A DNA stretch of 64,000 bases from Roseovarius sp. THAF9 (GTDB taxonomy: Bacteria > Pseudomonadota > Alphaproteobacteria > Rhodobacterales > Rhodobacteraceae). Below, one piece after another: positions 1 through 12,638 of the stretch. The DNA is taken from assembly GCF_009363715.1 (NCBI RefSeq), contig NZ_CP045404.1:1084001-1148000 (forward strand), given 5' to 3'. Made by a program: the position numbers and the translations under genes. Under the pieces are notes generated by a model. The model was given only the letters and a program-made list of their open reading frames with translations, was not told the DNA's origin and did no database searches. Position 1 is the stretch's first letter. The number at the start of each line of letters is the position of its first letter.

Positions 1-2703
1 GTTTGCAGGGGCAGAAGATCGCGGAAGATGCCCGAGAGGGTCATGATGACGTCGATACGCGGGCGGCCCAGTTCCGCGAGTGGGATCAGGTCCGCCCCGC
101 AGAGCCGGCCGAAACTGTCGAAACGGGGGGCGGCGCCCATGAGCGCCAGCGCCTGCGCCAGTTGTGAGCCGTCGGATTTGATGTTGTCGGAGCCCCAGAG
201 GACGATCGCCACGGTGCGCGGCAGGGTCTTGTGCGTTTCAAGCAGAAGCTGCGCCTGCGCCGCGCCTTCGCGGCAAGCGAATTCCGAAGGCATCCGGAAC
301 GGGTCGAATGCGTGGATGTTTCGGCCCGTGGGCAGAATGTCGGGTGAGCGGACGAGGTCGCCGCCATGGACTGGCGCTGTGTAGCCGCCGGACAGCGCGT
401 GCAGGATGGCGGGGATCTCGGTGCTTTGCTTGAGGTGAGAGTCGGCGGTTGCGCGCGTCTCAGCATCGGCGTCGGCCATGAGATCGAGATACTCGGCGCG
501 GGCCGTGTCGGACATGGGGCGCCCCACCACGTGCAGGCCCTCGGGGATCAGCGCATCCTCGGTTTCCAGCAGTTTTAGCCAGAGCGTTTCGGGATCGGTA
601 TCACCTAGGTCGACGGCTTCAGCCTGTTCGGCGATGAGCGTTTCCAGATCGGTGCGTTCGGATGCGCCGGGGCGCGTGGCGCGCCAGCGGGTCAGGCTTT
701 CTTTCAGCTCGGCCAGCCCCTTGTAGAGGCCGGCGGTGGCCAGGGGCGGGGTGAGGTGTGAAATGGTGACGGCGCCCGAACGGCGCTTGGCGAGGCTGGC
801 CTCGGACGGGTTGTTGGCGGCGTAGAGGTAGATGTTGGGCATCTCGCCGATCAGGCGGTCGGGCCAGTCGCGGGCGCCAAGACCCGCCTGCTTGCCCGGC
901 ATGAATTCCAGCGCGCCATGCATGCCGAAATGCAGGATGGCGTCGGCCTGGTAGGTGTCGCGAAGCCACTGGTAGAACTGCACGAAGGCATGGGTGGGCG
1001 CGAAGCCGCGCTCAAAGAGCAGGCGCATCGGATCGCCTTCGTAGCCGAAAGCGGGCTGGACGCCGACGAAGACGTTGCCGAAATCCTGTCCCAGCACGAA
1101 AACGCCGCGCCCGTCGGATTGCACCTTGCCGGGAGCGGGACCCCAGACCTCTTCGATCTCGGAAAGATGGGACGTGTTTGCCACTATGGTGTCGGCGCTG
1201 ACATGGGCGGCGACGTTGGCCTCTTGACCATATTGGGCGGCGTTGCCTTGCAGGACGGCGGCGCGCAGGGCGTCGACGGTTTCGGGTACCTCGATTTCGT
1301 AGCCCTGGGTCTGCATTTCCAGCATGGTGTTGTGCAGGCTTTCAAAGACGGACAGGTAGGCGGCAGTGCCCACGGCACCCGCGTTCGGCGGAAAGCCAAA
1401 GAGTACGATTGCGACTTTCTTTTCCGCCAGCTTGCGGCGGCGCAGGCGAATGAGGCGTTCAGTCTTCTCGACAAGGCTGTCGATGCGCTCGGGGCAGGGC
1501 GCCATGGCCTTGTTGTCCGGAGCCGCCTTGCAGGCATGGGCGCAGCCGTCGCAGCCCTCGGGGCCGTGGCGGCCGGCAAAGACCGTCGGACAGGTCGCGC
1601 CGTCGAGTTCGGGTAGCGCGATAAGCATCGTCGTTTCGATCGGGCCGAGGCCTTGGGGCGAGTCGGCCCACTGGCCCAGCGTCTGGAATTCCAGCGGATG
1701 GGCGGCGATGTAGGGCAGATCAAGGTCCTTGAGCACGGAAATGGCCGCGTCGTTGTCGTTATAAGCCGGGCCGCCGACAAGGCTGAACCCGGTGAGGGAA
1801 ACCAGCGCGTCGATCTTCGGGCCGGCGTCAGTCCGGAAGAATGCGTCGATGGCGGGACGCCCATCGAGACCGCCCGCGAAGGCGGGCAAGACATTCAGGC
1901 CGCGCGTATTGAGTGTACGGATGACGGCGTCGTAATGCGCGGTGTCGCCCGAGAGCACGTAGGAACGCATCATCAGGAGGCCGACAGTGGGCGCGCCGGG
2001 GATGTGGCCGGGCAGGTCGGCGGGATCGGTGGTGATTCGGTCGGGCAGGTCGGGGTGGTAAAGCCCGGTATCGGGATATTCCACCGGCAGGGCCACGCGA
2101 GCGCCGCGCCACGCGTCATGGCGGCAGTAGCGCGAGATCAAGAAGCGGATAAGGCCCTCGACATTCTCGTCAGACGCGCCGAGCCAGTATTGCATCGTCA
2201 GAAACCATGCGCGCAGGTCCTGGGCCTTGCCCGGGATCAATTTGAGGATGCGCGGCAGGCGGCGCAGCATCTTCATCTTCTTGGCGCCGCTGTCGACATT
2301 CTGCTTTGTCTGGCCGCGCAGCTTTTTCATCAGCTTGCGGGTGCCGGATTCCGGCGCCTGCATGTCGAGCGTGCCCATACGGGTCAGGCGTACGATTTTT
2401 GCATCGGCTATGATGCCCGCAAGCGCGTCGCAATCCTCGCGCCGCGCTTCGAGGTCAGGCAGGATCGCGTTGATATGATCTTCGAGGAAAAGAAGGTTTG
2501 CGATGAGGATGTCACCCGAAGCGATGTCGGCGCGGGCGGCGGCCAGGGCGGCGTCGCTTTCACCCCATTCGGCGGCTGCATGGACCTTAAGCTCCAGCCC
2601 CGGGAAATCCATGCCGAGATTCAGGGCCGCCCGTTCACAGGGGCCGGCCGCATGGCTGTCCAGCGTCAGGATCACGACCTTGTAAGGCCGGGTTATCATG
2701 GCG

Positions 2704-2714
<11 letters not shown>
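1..2714 (-). CDS. bchH: Magnesium chelatase subunit H (BchH), 3' end off the window
   Basis: BchH is the large porphyrin-binding subunit of magnesium chelatase. It inserts Mg2+ into protoporphyrin IX with BchI and BchD at the first committed step of bacteriochlorophyll synthesis. The minus frame is open from 2714 to the window edge, about 904 of the usual ~1190 residues. The N-terminus contains [13 protein letters not shown], typical of BchH. The start at 2714 overlaps the bchB stop by 11 bases and has AAAGG just upstream; an in-frame ATG at 2699 is the alternative but has no visible ribosome site. It is the last visible gene of the bchFNBH operon, and bchL and bchM are the expected next genes beyond the edge. 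Confidence is high from the N-terminal motif, gene order and uninterrupted frame. Confidence 0.93.
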
Positions 2715-6013
<3,299 letters not shown>

Positions 6014-6072
6014 TGACTCCCCCTCGCAGACCGTAAGGTCGTTGCACGATGCTAGGGGTTTGGGCTTCAAAG

Positions 6073-6090
6073 TGTCAACTAAAATTTACA
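6073..6090. promoter_or_regulatory. PpsR/CrtJ box upstream of bchF
   Basis: The sequence TGTCAACTAAAATTTACA is an exact TGT-N12-ACA palindrome, the known binding pattern of the PpsR/CrtJ repressor. It lies 59 bases before the bchF start. It pairs with a second box at 6241-6258, the arrangement used for cooperative repression over the divergent bchF/ppaA promoter region. Binding is inferred from the motif. Confidence 0.85.
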
Positions 6091-6240
6091 CCTTGACCCG
6101 TTGCGATGAATCGACACGAGAGAACGGCGCGCGACTCGAAGATTCATTGTTTTTAATGGTGTTGTCGCACCGCCCAGATCTTGGACCAAAGAAATAAAGT
6201 TCTGGAAAACAAAGGATTGGATGGTCGCGTCATACGTGTA

Positions 6241-6258
6241 TGTCAGGAAAAATTGACA
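6241..6258. promoter_or_regulatory. PpsR/CrtJ box upstream of ppaA/aerR
   Basis: TGTCAGGAAAAATTGACA is a full match to the extended consensus TGTC-N10-GACA. It lies 37 bases before the ppaA start and 150 bases from the other box in the same divergent spacer. It is the best PpsR-like palindrome in the window. Confidence 0.9.
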
Positions 6259-6295
6259 TTGAAGCCCGGTGGGCGCAGACTAGTTCGGGCTTCAT

Positions 6296-7153
6296 GTGTG
6301 CCCGGTGCCTGCGGGCGCAGTCATGTTGTCGAACGCCGGGGAGAAGCGCGTGGGAGAGTCCTCTGACAGAAAAGGCTCCGGCCTTTCGAAGACCCAGCAA
6401 CCGGCCATCCGGTTTCTCGTGGAATCAGCGCTGAGAACAGTCATTTCAAATACGACCCGATCCGAGCCGCGGACGCGGGAGGAGTGGGTCGAAAGGCTGT
6501 GCGAAGCGCTGATGTCGGAGTCCGACAGCGGCTATCGGGCGGTCATCGCTTCGTTGATGGCAACCGGTGTCAGCAGCGAAGAGATATTTCAGTCTTACAT
6601 CCCGGCCGCTTCGGCCTATCTTGGTGAGCTTTGGGTCAGTGATCGGGCGAGTTTCGTCGATGTCACCGTCGGCGCCTCGCGTTTGCAGGGGCTTTTTCGC
6701 GATAATGGAGATCGCGCTTCGGCGCAGTGGAGCGACCGAAGCATCCCGCTTGGTCAATCCGTTCTGATGGTCGTGCCGCACTTCGAGCAGCATGCGCTAG
6801 GCGCTTTTGTCGCAGCCGACAACCTGCGTCAGCATGGGCTTTGGGTTCACATGGCGATTGGCCTGACGCGGGAGGAATTGGCTGAACTTTCGGGCACCCG
6901 GCGCTTCGCGATGATCGGAATATCGGTTGCAACGCGGAATTCGGTTGAAAAGACCACCGAACTTATAGATTACCTCCGCTCAAATGCTAACTATATGCCA
7001 CCGATCGTGATCGGCGGGCGGGCTGTCGAGGCAGATCCGAAGGCCGTCTCAAAGACCGGCGCGGATCATGCGGTTCGCACTGCGCGTGAAGCGATTGAAA
7101 AATGTGGCCTGTCGAGTGTAGCAGAGGCGTTGCCGTTCAGCGGGGCGATCTGA
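6296..7153 (+). CDS. ppaA: PpaA/AerR family B12-binding antirepressor of PpsR
   Basis: Proteins of this family bind cobalamin and antagonise the PpsR/CrtJ repressor, linking light and oxygen to photosynthesis gene expression. The protein is 285 residues from ATG 6296. An in-frame ATG at 6323 would give 276 residues, and neither start has a convincing ribosome site. The C-terminal half carries the B12-domain signature EQHALGAFVAADNLRQHG, whose histidine is the expected cobalt ligand, followed by GISVATRNSVEKTTELIDYLR and VIGGRAVE. It stands directly before ppsR, the usual order in Rhodobacteraceae, and is preceded by a perfect PpsR box, so it is probably under PpsR feedback. Long and short forms with different functions are known in the family. 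Confidence 0.92.
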   Translation: MCPVPAGAVMLSNAGEKRVGESSDRKGSGLSKTQQPAIRFLVESALRTVISNTTRSEPRTREEWVERLCEALMSESDSGYRAVIASLMATGVSSEEIFQSYIPAASAYLGELWVSDRASFVDVTVGASRLQGLFRDNGDRASAQWSDRSIPLGQSVLMVVPHFEQHALGAFVAADNLRQHGLWVHMAIGLTREELAELSGTRRFAMIGISVATRNSVEKTTELIDYLRSNANYMPPIVIGGRAVEADPKAVSKTGADHAVRTAREAIEKCGLSSVAEALPFSGAI

Positions 7154-7187
7154 TGTTACTTGGTTTGGGGATTGGCGGAGTGGTCTG

Positions 7188-8612
7188 ATGACCCGTGAGA
7201 CTCGGAAGTCTGAGCGATTACGCGCCGGGGCATTGCCCGATCCTTCCGGGGTGCACAATATCGTGGAGCAGGCCGGTGACGTGGCCGTCTACGTGGCCGA
7301 CGATGGTGAGGTCGCCGGCATTTCCGTAAATCCCGACTGTCCGTCGCTTGGGTGCCTTGACCATTGGGTTGGGCGGCCGTTCGAAAAATTCCTTACTGTT
7401 GAAAGTAAGGAAAAGCTCGAGCTGCGACTGGAAGAAATGCGCGTCAATCCCGACCTGACGTCTCGGGGGCTTGAGCTGAATCATATCGACAATGCAACCT
7501 GGGAATTCCCAATCCGCTATACCTTGCACAGGGTGTATGACGGGGGCTTTCTATTGCTTGGACGCGACATGCAGCCAATTGCGGAGGTCCAGCAGCGCTT
7601 GGTTGCTGAGCAAACGGCGCGCGAACGCGACCAGCAGCGGCTGCGCGGTGAGCAAACGTTCTATCATGTCGTGCTGGAGACGTCCGAGACACCGATGATC
7701 CTCGTCGAGCCGGAAAAGGGCCGCATCCGCGACTTGAACAGTGCAGCGGCAATGCTTTTGGGCACGAATGTCGATACGCTGAGCGGATCCTCGCTGGCCC
7801 AGGCGTTCGACGGGCGGCGGCGCGAAGAACTGATGGACGCCATGCGCAGCGCGGCCGGATCGCGCGAGGCGCGGGGCATCGAGCTTGTGGCGCGACGCAA
7901 CGAACGCGAACTGAAGCTCTACCCCGATTTTTTCCGTGCGGCAGGCGAGCTTTACATGCTGTGCCGCGTGCGGCCCACGGCGGGTGACGTCGGAACAGCG
8001 GCTGAATCCGCGCAGGTGATTGGCGCGCTTTATTCCGCCACCAGCGACGCGATCGTGATCACCGATGGCAAGGGTGTGATCCGCGATGCCAATGAGGCAT
8101 TTTTGACCATGGCGGATGCCGCGCAGTTGCGCGATGTCCGTGACAGCGACCTTGCGGATTTCTTGGTGCGCGGTGCCGTGGATACCAAGCTGATGCTTGA
8201 GACGGCGGCCAAGCAGGGCCGGCTGAGCAACTACGCCACCCAGTTGGCCAGCATCGTCGGAACTCGGTCGAGTGTCGATGTATCGGTCGCTCGGCTGCGC
8301 GACCCGGCCGGCGATTTCGGTTATGGCTTCATCCTGAGAAACACGTCGCTGAATGAAGGCGCGGATGCCGAGGTCACAAGCGTGGTCAGCGAAGAAGCGA
8401 TGAAGAACGTCATGGACCTAGTCGGGACAGCCTCGTTGAAAGAGCTCGTGTCGGCCACATCGGACGTGATCGAGAAGTTGTGCATCGAAACGGCGGTGCA
8501 GTTGACCGGAAACAACCGGGTCGCGGCGGCCGAAATGCTGGGTCTGTCGCGCCAGAGCCTTTACGTGAAATTACGTAAGTACGGTTTGATCAATTCGACT
8601 GCCGACGAATAG
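7188..8612 (+). CDS. ppsR: PpsR/CrtJ transcriptional repressor of photosynthesis genes
   Basis: PpsR represses bch, crt and puc genes under high oxygen or light. The 474-residue protein has the usual architecture: an N-terminal domain, a glutamine-rich linker (about 128-158), two PAS domains (about 160-260 and 278-388), and a C-terminal Fis-type helix-turn-helix (GNNRVAAAEMLGLSRQSLYV, 441-460). Cys259 and Cys432 correspond to the redox-active pair described in R. sphaeroides PpsR, and there are two extra cysteines at 51 and 56. The ATG at 7188 lies 34 bases after ppaA. Target boxes occur at 6073, 6241, 8713 and 12639 in this window. Confidence 0.96.
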   Translation: MTRETRKSERLRAGALPDPSGVHNIVEQAGDVAVYVADDGEVAGISVNPDCPSLGCLDHWVGRPFEKFLTVESKEKLELRLEEMRVNPDLTSRGLELNHIDNATWEFPIRYTLHRVYDGGFLLLGRDMQPIAEVQQRLVAEQTARERDQQRLRGEQTFYHVVLETSETPMILVEPEKGRIRDLNSAAAMLLGTNVDTLSGSSLAQAFDGRRREELMDAMRSAAGSREARGIELVARRNERELKLYPDFFRAAGELYMLCRVRPTAGDVGTAAESAQVIGALYSATSDAIVITDGKGVIRDANEAFLTMADAAQLRDVRDSDLADFLVRGAVDTKLMLETAAKQGRLSNYATQLASIVGTRSSVDVSVARLRDPAGDFGYGFILRNTSLNEGADAEVTSVVSEEAMKNVMDLVGTASLKELVSATSDVIEKLCIETAVQLTGNNRVAAAEMLGLSRQSLYVKLRKYGLINSTADE

Positions 8613-8615
8613 GCA

Positions 8616-8677
8616 GCCAAAAGCTATCTCAAAGCTTTTGGCAAATCCTTTGTGAAAGGATTTGGGCGCGCAGCGCC
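8616..8677. terminator. Three tandem hairpins between ppsR and bchG
   Basis: Three perfect inverted repeats follow each other directly after the ppsR stop: GCCAAAAGCT/AGCTTTTGGC (8616-8642, 7-base loop), AAATCCTTT/AAAGGATTT (8643-8663, loop GTG) and GGCGC/GCGCC (8665-8677). The array probably ends or attenuates ppsR transcription and separates it from the bchG promoter. No long T-run follows, so simple intrinsic termination is not certain. Confidence 0.6.
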
Positions 8678-8712
8678 AATGCTCTCAAAAAAGACCTTTC
8701 GCGAATCCGAGT

Positions 8713-8730
8713 TGTAAACCATACTTGACA
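8713..8730. promoter_or_regulatory. PpsR/CrtJ box abutting the bchG start
   Basis: TGTAAACCATACTTGACA fits TGT-N12-ACA exactly and ends only two bases before the bchG ATG at 8733. A weaker second copy may follow inside the gene (TGT at 8738, with ACG instead of ACA). Its position leaves no room for a normal ribosome binding site. Confidence 0.8.
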
Positions 8731-8732
8731 CT

Positions 8733-9635
8733 ATGAGTGTCTCATTGGGCATACGTGCGTCGCGCCGCTGGCCCGAACCGCGCGCCACCCTGACCCTGAT
8801 CAAACCGATCACGTGGTTCCCGCCGGTCTGGGCCTATCTGTGCGGCGTCGTTTCCAGCGGGGTGCCGGTGATGTCGGCGCCCTGGCTGGTACTGATCGGC
8901 ATGGTGTTGGCCGGGCCGGTGGTCTGCGGTATGAGCCAGGCGGCAAATGACTGGTGCGACCGGCACGTGGATGCGATCAACGAACCTGGCCGCCCGATCC
9001 CGTCGGGCCGCATCCCCGGACGCTGGGGCCTGTGGATTGCCCTTTTCATGAGTATTGCTGCGCTGGCGCTGGGGGCGACGCTGGGCCCGTGGGGCTTTGG
9101 CGCGACGGTGTTCGGTGTGCTGGCGGCCTGGGCCTATTCGGCCGAACCTGTCCGGATGAAGAAATCGGGTTGGTGGGGGCCGGGCCTGGTTGCGCTGTGC
9201 TACGAGGGGTTGCCGTGGTTCACCGGGGCTGCCGTATTGTCGGCCGGCGCGCCGGCATGGCAGATCGCGGTTCTGGCGCTGCTTTATGCCGTGGGCGCGC
9301 ACGGGATCATGACGCTCAACGATTTCAAGGCTTTGGAGGGAGACCGGCAAACAGGGGTGAACTCCCTGCCCGTTTCGCTCGGCCCGGAACGCGCGGCGCG
9401 CGTGGCCTGCTGGATCATGGCGGTCCCGCAACTTGCGGTGATCGCAGCGTTGGTGTGGTGGGGACAGATGTATCACGCCGCAGCGATTGCCGCGCTGCTG
9501 GGGGTTCAGCTTTGGGCGATGCGCGTATTGCTGTCCGATCCCAAAGGCCGCGCGCCTTGGTATAACGGCACGGGCGTCACGCTTTATGTCAGCGGCATGA
9601 TGGTTGCGGCCTTTGCGGTAAGGGGGTTGGTATGA
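8733..9635 (+). CDS. bchG: Bacteriochlorophyll a synthase (prenyl transferase)
   Basis: BchG is a membrane UbiA-type prenyltransferase. It esterifies bacteriochlorophyllide a with geranylgeranyl (or phytyl) diphosphate, and its product is then reduced by BchP. The protein is 300 residues and multi-spanning. The first Asp-rich motif NDWCDRHVDAINEPGRP has Asp73, Asp76 and Asp80 for Mg-diphosphate binding, and a second motif NDFKALEGDRQTG lies near 195-207. The N-terminal MSVSL resembles other BchG starts, so 8733 is kept although a PpsR box lies immediately upstream. The stop overlaps the next gene as ATGA. Confidence 0.95.
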   Translation: MSVSLGIRASRRWPEPRATLTLIKPITWFPPVWAYLCGVVSSGVPVMSAPWLVLIGMVLAGPVVCGMSQAANDWCDRHVDAINEPGRPIPSGRIPGRWGLWIALFMSIAALALGATLGPWGFGATVFGVLAAWAYSAEPVRMKKSGWWGPGLVALCYEGLPWFTGAAVLSAGAPAWQIAVLALLYAVGAHGIMTLNDFKALEGDRQTGVNSLPVSLGPERAARVACWIMAVPQLAVIAALVWWGQMYHAAAIAALLGVQLWAMRVLLSDPKGRAPWYNGTGVTLYVSGMMVAAFAVRGLV

Positions 9636-10882
9636 CGCTGGGATGGGGCGGTATCGCACGGCTGTGTCTGGCCAACGCCGCGATCGGCGGGATGGCGGCC
9701 CTGCCGGTGAACCTGTTCAACAGGTTGATGACGGTCGAGCTGGCGTTGCCTGCGCTGTTGCCGGGGTTCCTGGTAGCGCTGCACTACGCCGTTCAACTGT
9801 CGCGGCCCATCTGGGGGCACCGCTCGGATGCCAGGGGCGGGCGGACACCGTTCATTCTGGGCGGAACGCTCGTGGTAGGCGCGGGGCTTGTGCTGACGGC
9901 CTGGGCAATCGCCTTTGCGCCGAGTACGCAGGTCGCGATTGCGGTCTGGATCGTTGCTTATGCGCTGATCGGGTTCGGGATCGGAGCAGCGGGCACCTCG
10001 TTCCTGGCGTTGCTGGCGACGGCGGCACCGGACGACAAGAAAGGCGCGGCGGCCACGTTTGCCTGGCTGATGCTAATCGCGGGCGCGATTGCGGCGTCGG
10101 TGGGCGCGGGTGTCGCGCTGAAACCCTACGGTCCCGAACGTTTGATGCTTGTCGTGCCGCTCGTCGCCACGGCATGTTTCGCAACGGCGTTGATCGCCAC
10201 ATGGGGCGTCGAGCGCCGGCTGGGCGCCGTGCCCGCACCACAGGAGCCAAAGCTGGGACCGGCACTGCGCGCCACGTGGGAAGACCCGGCGGCAAAGGCG
10301 TTCACCGGGTTCGTGTTTCTTTCGATCCTAGCCTTTTACCTGAGCGAATTGGTGTTGGAGCCCTTCGCGGGTCACATTCACGGGCTGAGCCCCGACGAGT
10401 CGACAAAACTGTCGGGGGGCAAGGACGGCGCGGCCCTTTTGGGTATGCTGATGGCTGGAGCGTTCTCGACCTTCAGGCTGGGCAGCTTGCGAACATGGGC
10501 CGTGGCCGGTTGCGTGGTATCCGCCGTGGGCCTGATGGGCCTTGGCGCAGGGGCGGCGCTGGTGCCGTTCACGGTTATCCTTGGGCTCGGCAACGGGTTG
10601 TTCGTGGTGGGCGCCATCGGATCTATGATGCGGCTGGCCGCGGCGCAGGAGGGCGCCACCGGCACGCGGATGGGTGTCTTCGGGGCAGCCCAGGCGGTTG
10701 CGGCCGGGCTGGCGGGGCTGATTGCCACGGGCACGCTTGACTTGACCCGCGCGATAATGAGCGACGGCGCGGCCTATGCTGCCGTCTTCGGCCTTGAGGC
10801 CGTTTTGTTCTTGGCCGCAGCGTTGGTGGCGGTGCGCATCCTGCACCGGCCGCACGCGCCGCTGCTTCAACCGGGAGAATGA
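9632..10882 (+). CDS. PucC/LhaA-family light-harvesting assembly carrier (BCD family)
   Basis: This 416-residue protein with about 12 membrane segments belongs to the bacteriochlorophyll delivery (PucC/LhaA) branch of the major facilitator superfamily. Members help assemble light-harvesting complexes, perhaps by delivering bacteriochlorophyll. Recognisable signs are the N-terminal RLCLANAAIGGMAALPVNLF, the LSRPIWGHRSDARGGRTPFI loop, and the LDLTRAI segment late in the protein. It lies between bchG and bchP, where the bch2/orf428 gene is found in Rhodobacter. It overlaps bchG by four bases and is three bases from bchP, so the three genes are likely coupled. The exact substrate is not established from sequence. 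Confidence 0.9.
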   Translation: MTLGWGGIARLCLANAAIGGMAALPVNLFNRLMTVELALPALLPGFLVALHYAVQLSRPIWGHRSDARGGRTPFILGGTLVVGAGLVLTAWAIAFAPSTQVAIAVWIVAYALIGFGIGAAGTSFLALLATAAPDDKKGAAATFAWLMLIAGAIAASVGAGVALKPYGPERLMLVVPLVATACFATALIATWGVERRLGAVPAPQEPKLGPALRATWEDPAAKAFTGFVFLSILAFYLSELVLEPFAGHIHGLSPDESTKLSGGKDGAALLGMLMAGAFSTFRLGSLRTWAVAGCVVSAVGLMGLGAGAALVPFTVILGLGNGLFVVGAIGSMMRLAAAQEGATGTRMGVFGAAQAVAAGLAGLIATGTLDLTRAIMSDGAAYAAVFGLEAVLFLAAALVAVRILHRPHAPLLQPGE

Positions 10883-10885
10883 GCG

Positions 10886-12064
10886 ATGTATGACGTTGTG
10901 GTGGTAGGGGGTGGCCCGAGCGGGGCCACGGCGGCAGAAGACCTCGCGCGGTCTGGCCACAATGTGGCGCTGCTGGATCGGGCCAGCAGGATCAAGCCGT
11001 GCGGCGGTGCAATCCCGCCGCGGCTGATCGTGGATTTTGATATTCCCGAGGATCTTCTGGTGGCCAAGATAACCACCGCCCGGATGATCTCGCCCACCGG
11101 GCGCAAGGTGGATATCCCGATCGAGAATGGGTTTGTCGGCATGGTGGATCGCGAGGATTTCGACGAGTTCCTGCGCATCCGGGCCGAGGCCGCCGGTGCC
11201 GTGCGCGCCACCGGGACATACAAGCGGATCGTGCGCGAGAACGGACAGCTCAAGGTTATCTATCGCGACAAAGTCAGCGGGAACGAGCGTGAAATGCCCT
11301 GCAAGCTCGTGATCGGCGCCGACGGCGCGCGGTCGAACGTTGCGCGGGATGAGGTCGAGGGCGGCGACCGTATACCCTATGTCATCGCCTATCATGAGAT
11401 CATCGCGGCGCCCGGCAAGATCGGCGAGTACGATCCAGCCCGTTGCGACGTGATCTATGACGGCCGGATCAGCCCGGATTTCTACGGCTGGGTCTTTCCG
11501 CATGGCAAATCGGCCAGCGTCGGCATGGGATCGCTTGTGAAAGAGGTGGACGTGAAACAGGCCACCGCCGATCTGCGCGTGGCCAGCGGGCTGGCCGACT
11601 GCAAGACGATCCGCAAGGAAGGCGCACCGATCCCGCTGAAGCCGCTAGACCGCTGGGACAATGGCAAGGATGTCGTCCTGGCCGGCGATGCGGCCGGCGT
11701 GGTCGCGCCCAGTTCGGGCGAGGGCATTTACTATGCCATGGCCGGCGGGCGCGTTGCGGCCACGGCCGCGGCGGCGTCTCTGGCATCGGGGCGGGTCAAG
11801 GATCTGCGGCTGGCGCGGCAGCTTTTCATGAAGGAACACAAAACGGTGTTCCGGGTGCTGGCGTCCATGCAGAATGCCTATTACAAGTCGGACGAGCGGC
11901 GCGAGCGGTTCGTGTCGCTGTGCCATGATATCGACGTGCAGCGTCTGACCTTCGAGGCGTATATGAACAAGAAACTGGTAAAGGCGCGGCCCATGGCCCA
12001 CCTGAAGATCGGGTTGAAGAACTTGGCGCACCTGACGCGACTGGTACCGGCAGCCTATACATGA
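10886..12064 (+). CDS. bchP: Geranylgeranyl diphosphate/bacteriochlorophyll reductase
   Basis: BchP is a flavoprotein that reduces three double bonds of the geranylgeranyl tail to give phytylated bacteriochlorophyll a. The 392-residue protein opens with a Rossmann FAD motif (VVVGGGPSGATAAEDLARSG) and has the characteristic KPCGGAIPP segment and the second FAD motif VVLAGDAAGVVAPSSGEGI. GGGAGAATG precedes the ATG at 10886. It overlaps idi by four bases (ATGA), so the tail-supply and tail-reduction genes are co-translated. Confidence 0.96.
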   Translation: MYDVVVVGGGPSGATAAEDLARSGHNVALLDRASRIKPCGGAIPPRLIVDFDIPEDLLVAKITTARMISPTGRKVDIPIENGFVGMVDREDFDEFLRIRAEAAGAVRATGTYKRIVRENGQLKVIYRDKVSGNEREMPCKLVIGADGARSNVARDEVEGGDRIPYVIAYHEIIAAPGKIGEYDPARCDVIYDGRISPDFYGWVFPHGKSASVGMGSLVKEVDVKQATADLRVASGLADCKTIRKEGAPIPLKPLDRWDNGKDVVLAGDAAGVVAPSSGEGIYYAMAGGRVAATAAAASLASGRVKDLRLARQLFMKEHKTVFRVLASMQNAYYKSDERRERFVSLCHDIDVQRLTFEAYMNKKLVKARPMAHLKIGLKNLAHLTRLVPAAYT

Positions 12065-12594
12065 GCGTGATGATCCCGACATGGATCGGCGGCGATCTGG
12101 TGGCCGTCGAAAAGCTGGAAGCGCATGAGCGCGGCCTGCGGCACAAGGCGGTGTCGGTGTTCGTGCTTTGTGGAAATGAACTGCTGATCCAGCGACGGGC
12201 CTTCGGCAAGTATCACACGCCGGGCCTTTGGGCGAATACCTGCTGCACCCATCCAAACTGGGGCGAAGACCCCGCGGCCTGCGCGGTACGACGGCTGGAA
12301 GAGGAGTTGGGCATTACCAGCCTGACGCTGACATATCGCGATCAGATCGAATACCGCGCTGACGTGGGTGGCGGGTTGGTTGAGCACGAGCTGGTCGATG
12401 TCTTCGTGGCGAACGTCACGGAGCGCGTCGCGGTAAATCCGAACCCGGACGAGGTGATGGATACGGCTTGGGTCGATCTGGACGATCTGATCGAATGGAC
12501 CCGGAGCATGCCGGAGATCTACACGCCTTGGCTGCGGATTTACCTTGAAAAACATGCGGCGCAGATTTTCGACCGGGCGGAAACCCTTCTCTGA
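12061..12594 (+). CDS. idi: Isopentenyl-diphosphate delta-isomerase (type 1)
   Basis: Idi interconverts isopentenyl and dimethylallyl diphosphate, supplying prenyl units for carotenoids and the bacteriochlorophyll tail. The 177-residue protein has the Nudix-fold core, with the catalytic cysteine in WANTCCTHPNWGE (Cys61/62), the metal-binding RHKAVSVF histidine and the acidic RRLEEELGI segment. It is the last gene of the bchG-bch2-bchP-idi group. The gap to bchE contains an Fnr-like box and a PpsR box, so bchE has its own promoter. Confidence 0.95.
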   Translation: MSVMIPTWIGGDLVAVEKLEAHERGLRHKAVSVFVLCGNELLIQRRAFGKYHTPGLWANTCCTHPNWGEDPAACAVRRLEEELGITSLTLTYRDQIEYRADVGGGLVEHELVDVFVANVTERVAVNPNPDEVMDTAWVDLDDLIEWTRSMPEIYTPWLRIYLEKHAAQIFDRAETLL

Positions 12595-12605
12595 CGTATT
12601 CTGAC

Positions 12606-12619
12606 TTGATGTGAGTCAA
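12606..12619. promoter_or_regulatory. FnrL/Fnr-type box upstream of bchE
   Basis: TTGATGTGAGTCAA matches the FNR consensus TTGAT-N4-ATCAA in nine of ten fixed positions. It lies 67 bases before the bchE start and just upstream of a PpsR box. Fnr control of bchE is known in Rhodobacter; binding here is inferred. Confidence 0.7.
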
Positions 12620-12638
12620 GTTTTTGCAGCGTTCCATG

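Noticed and set aside
12610..12627. Second PpsR box before bchE starting at TGT 12610
   Set aside because: The right half reads TGC rather than ACA, so only the box at 12639 is accepted.
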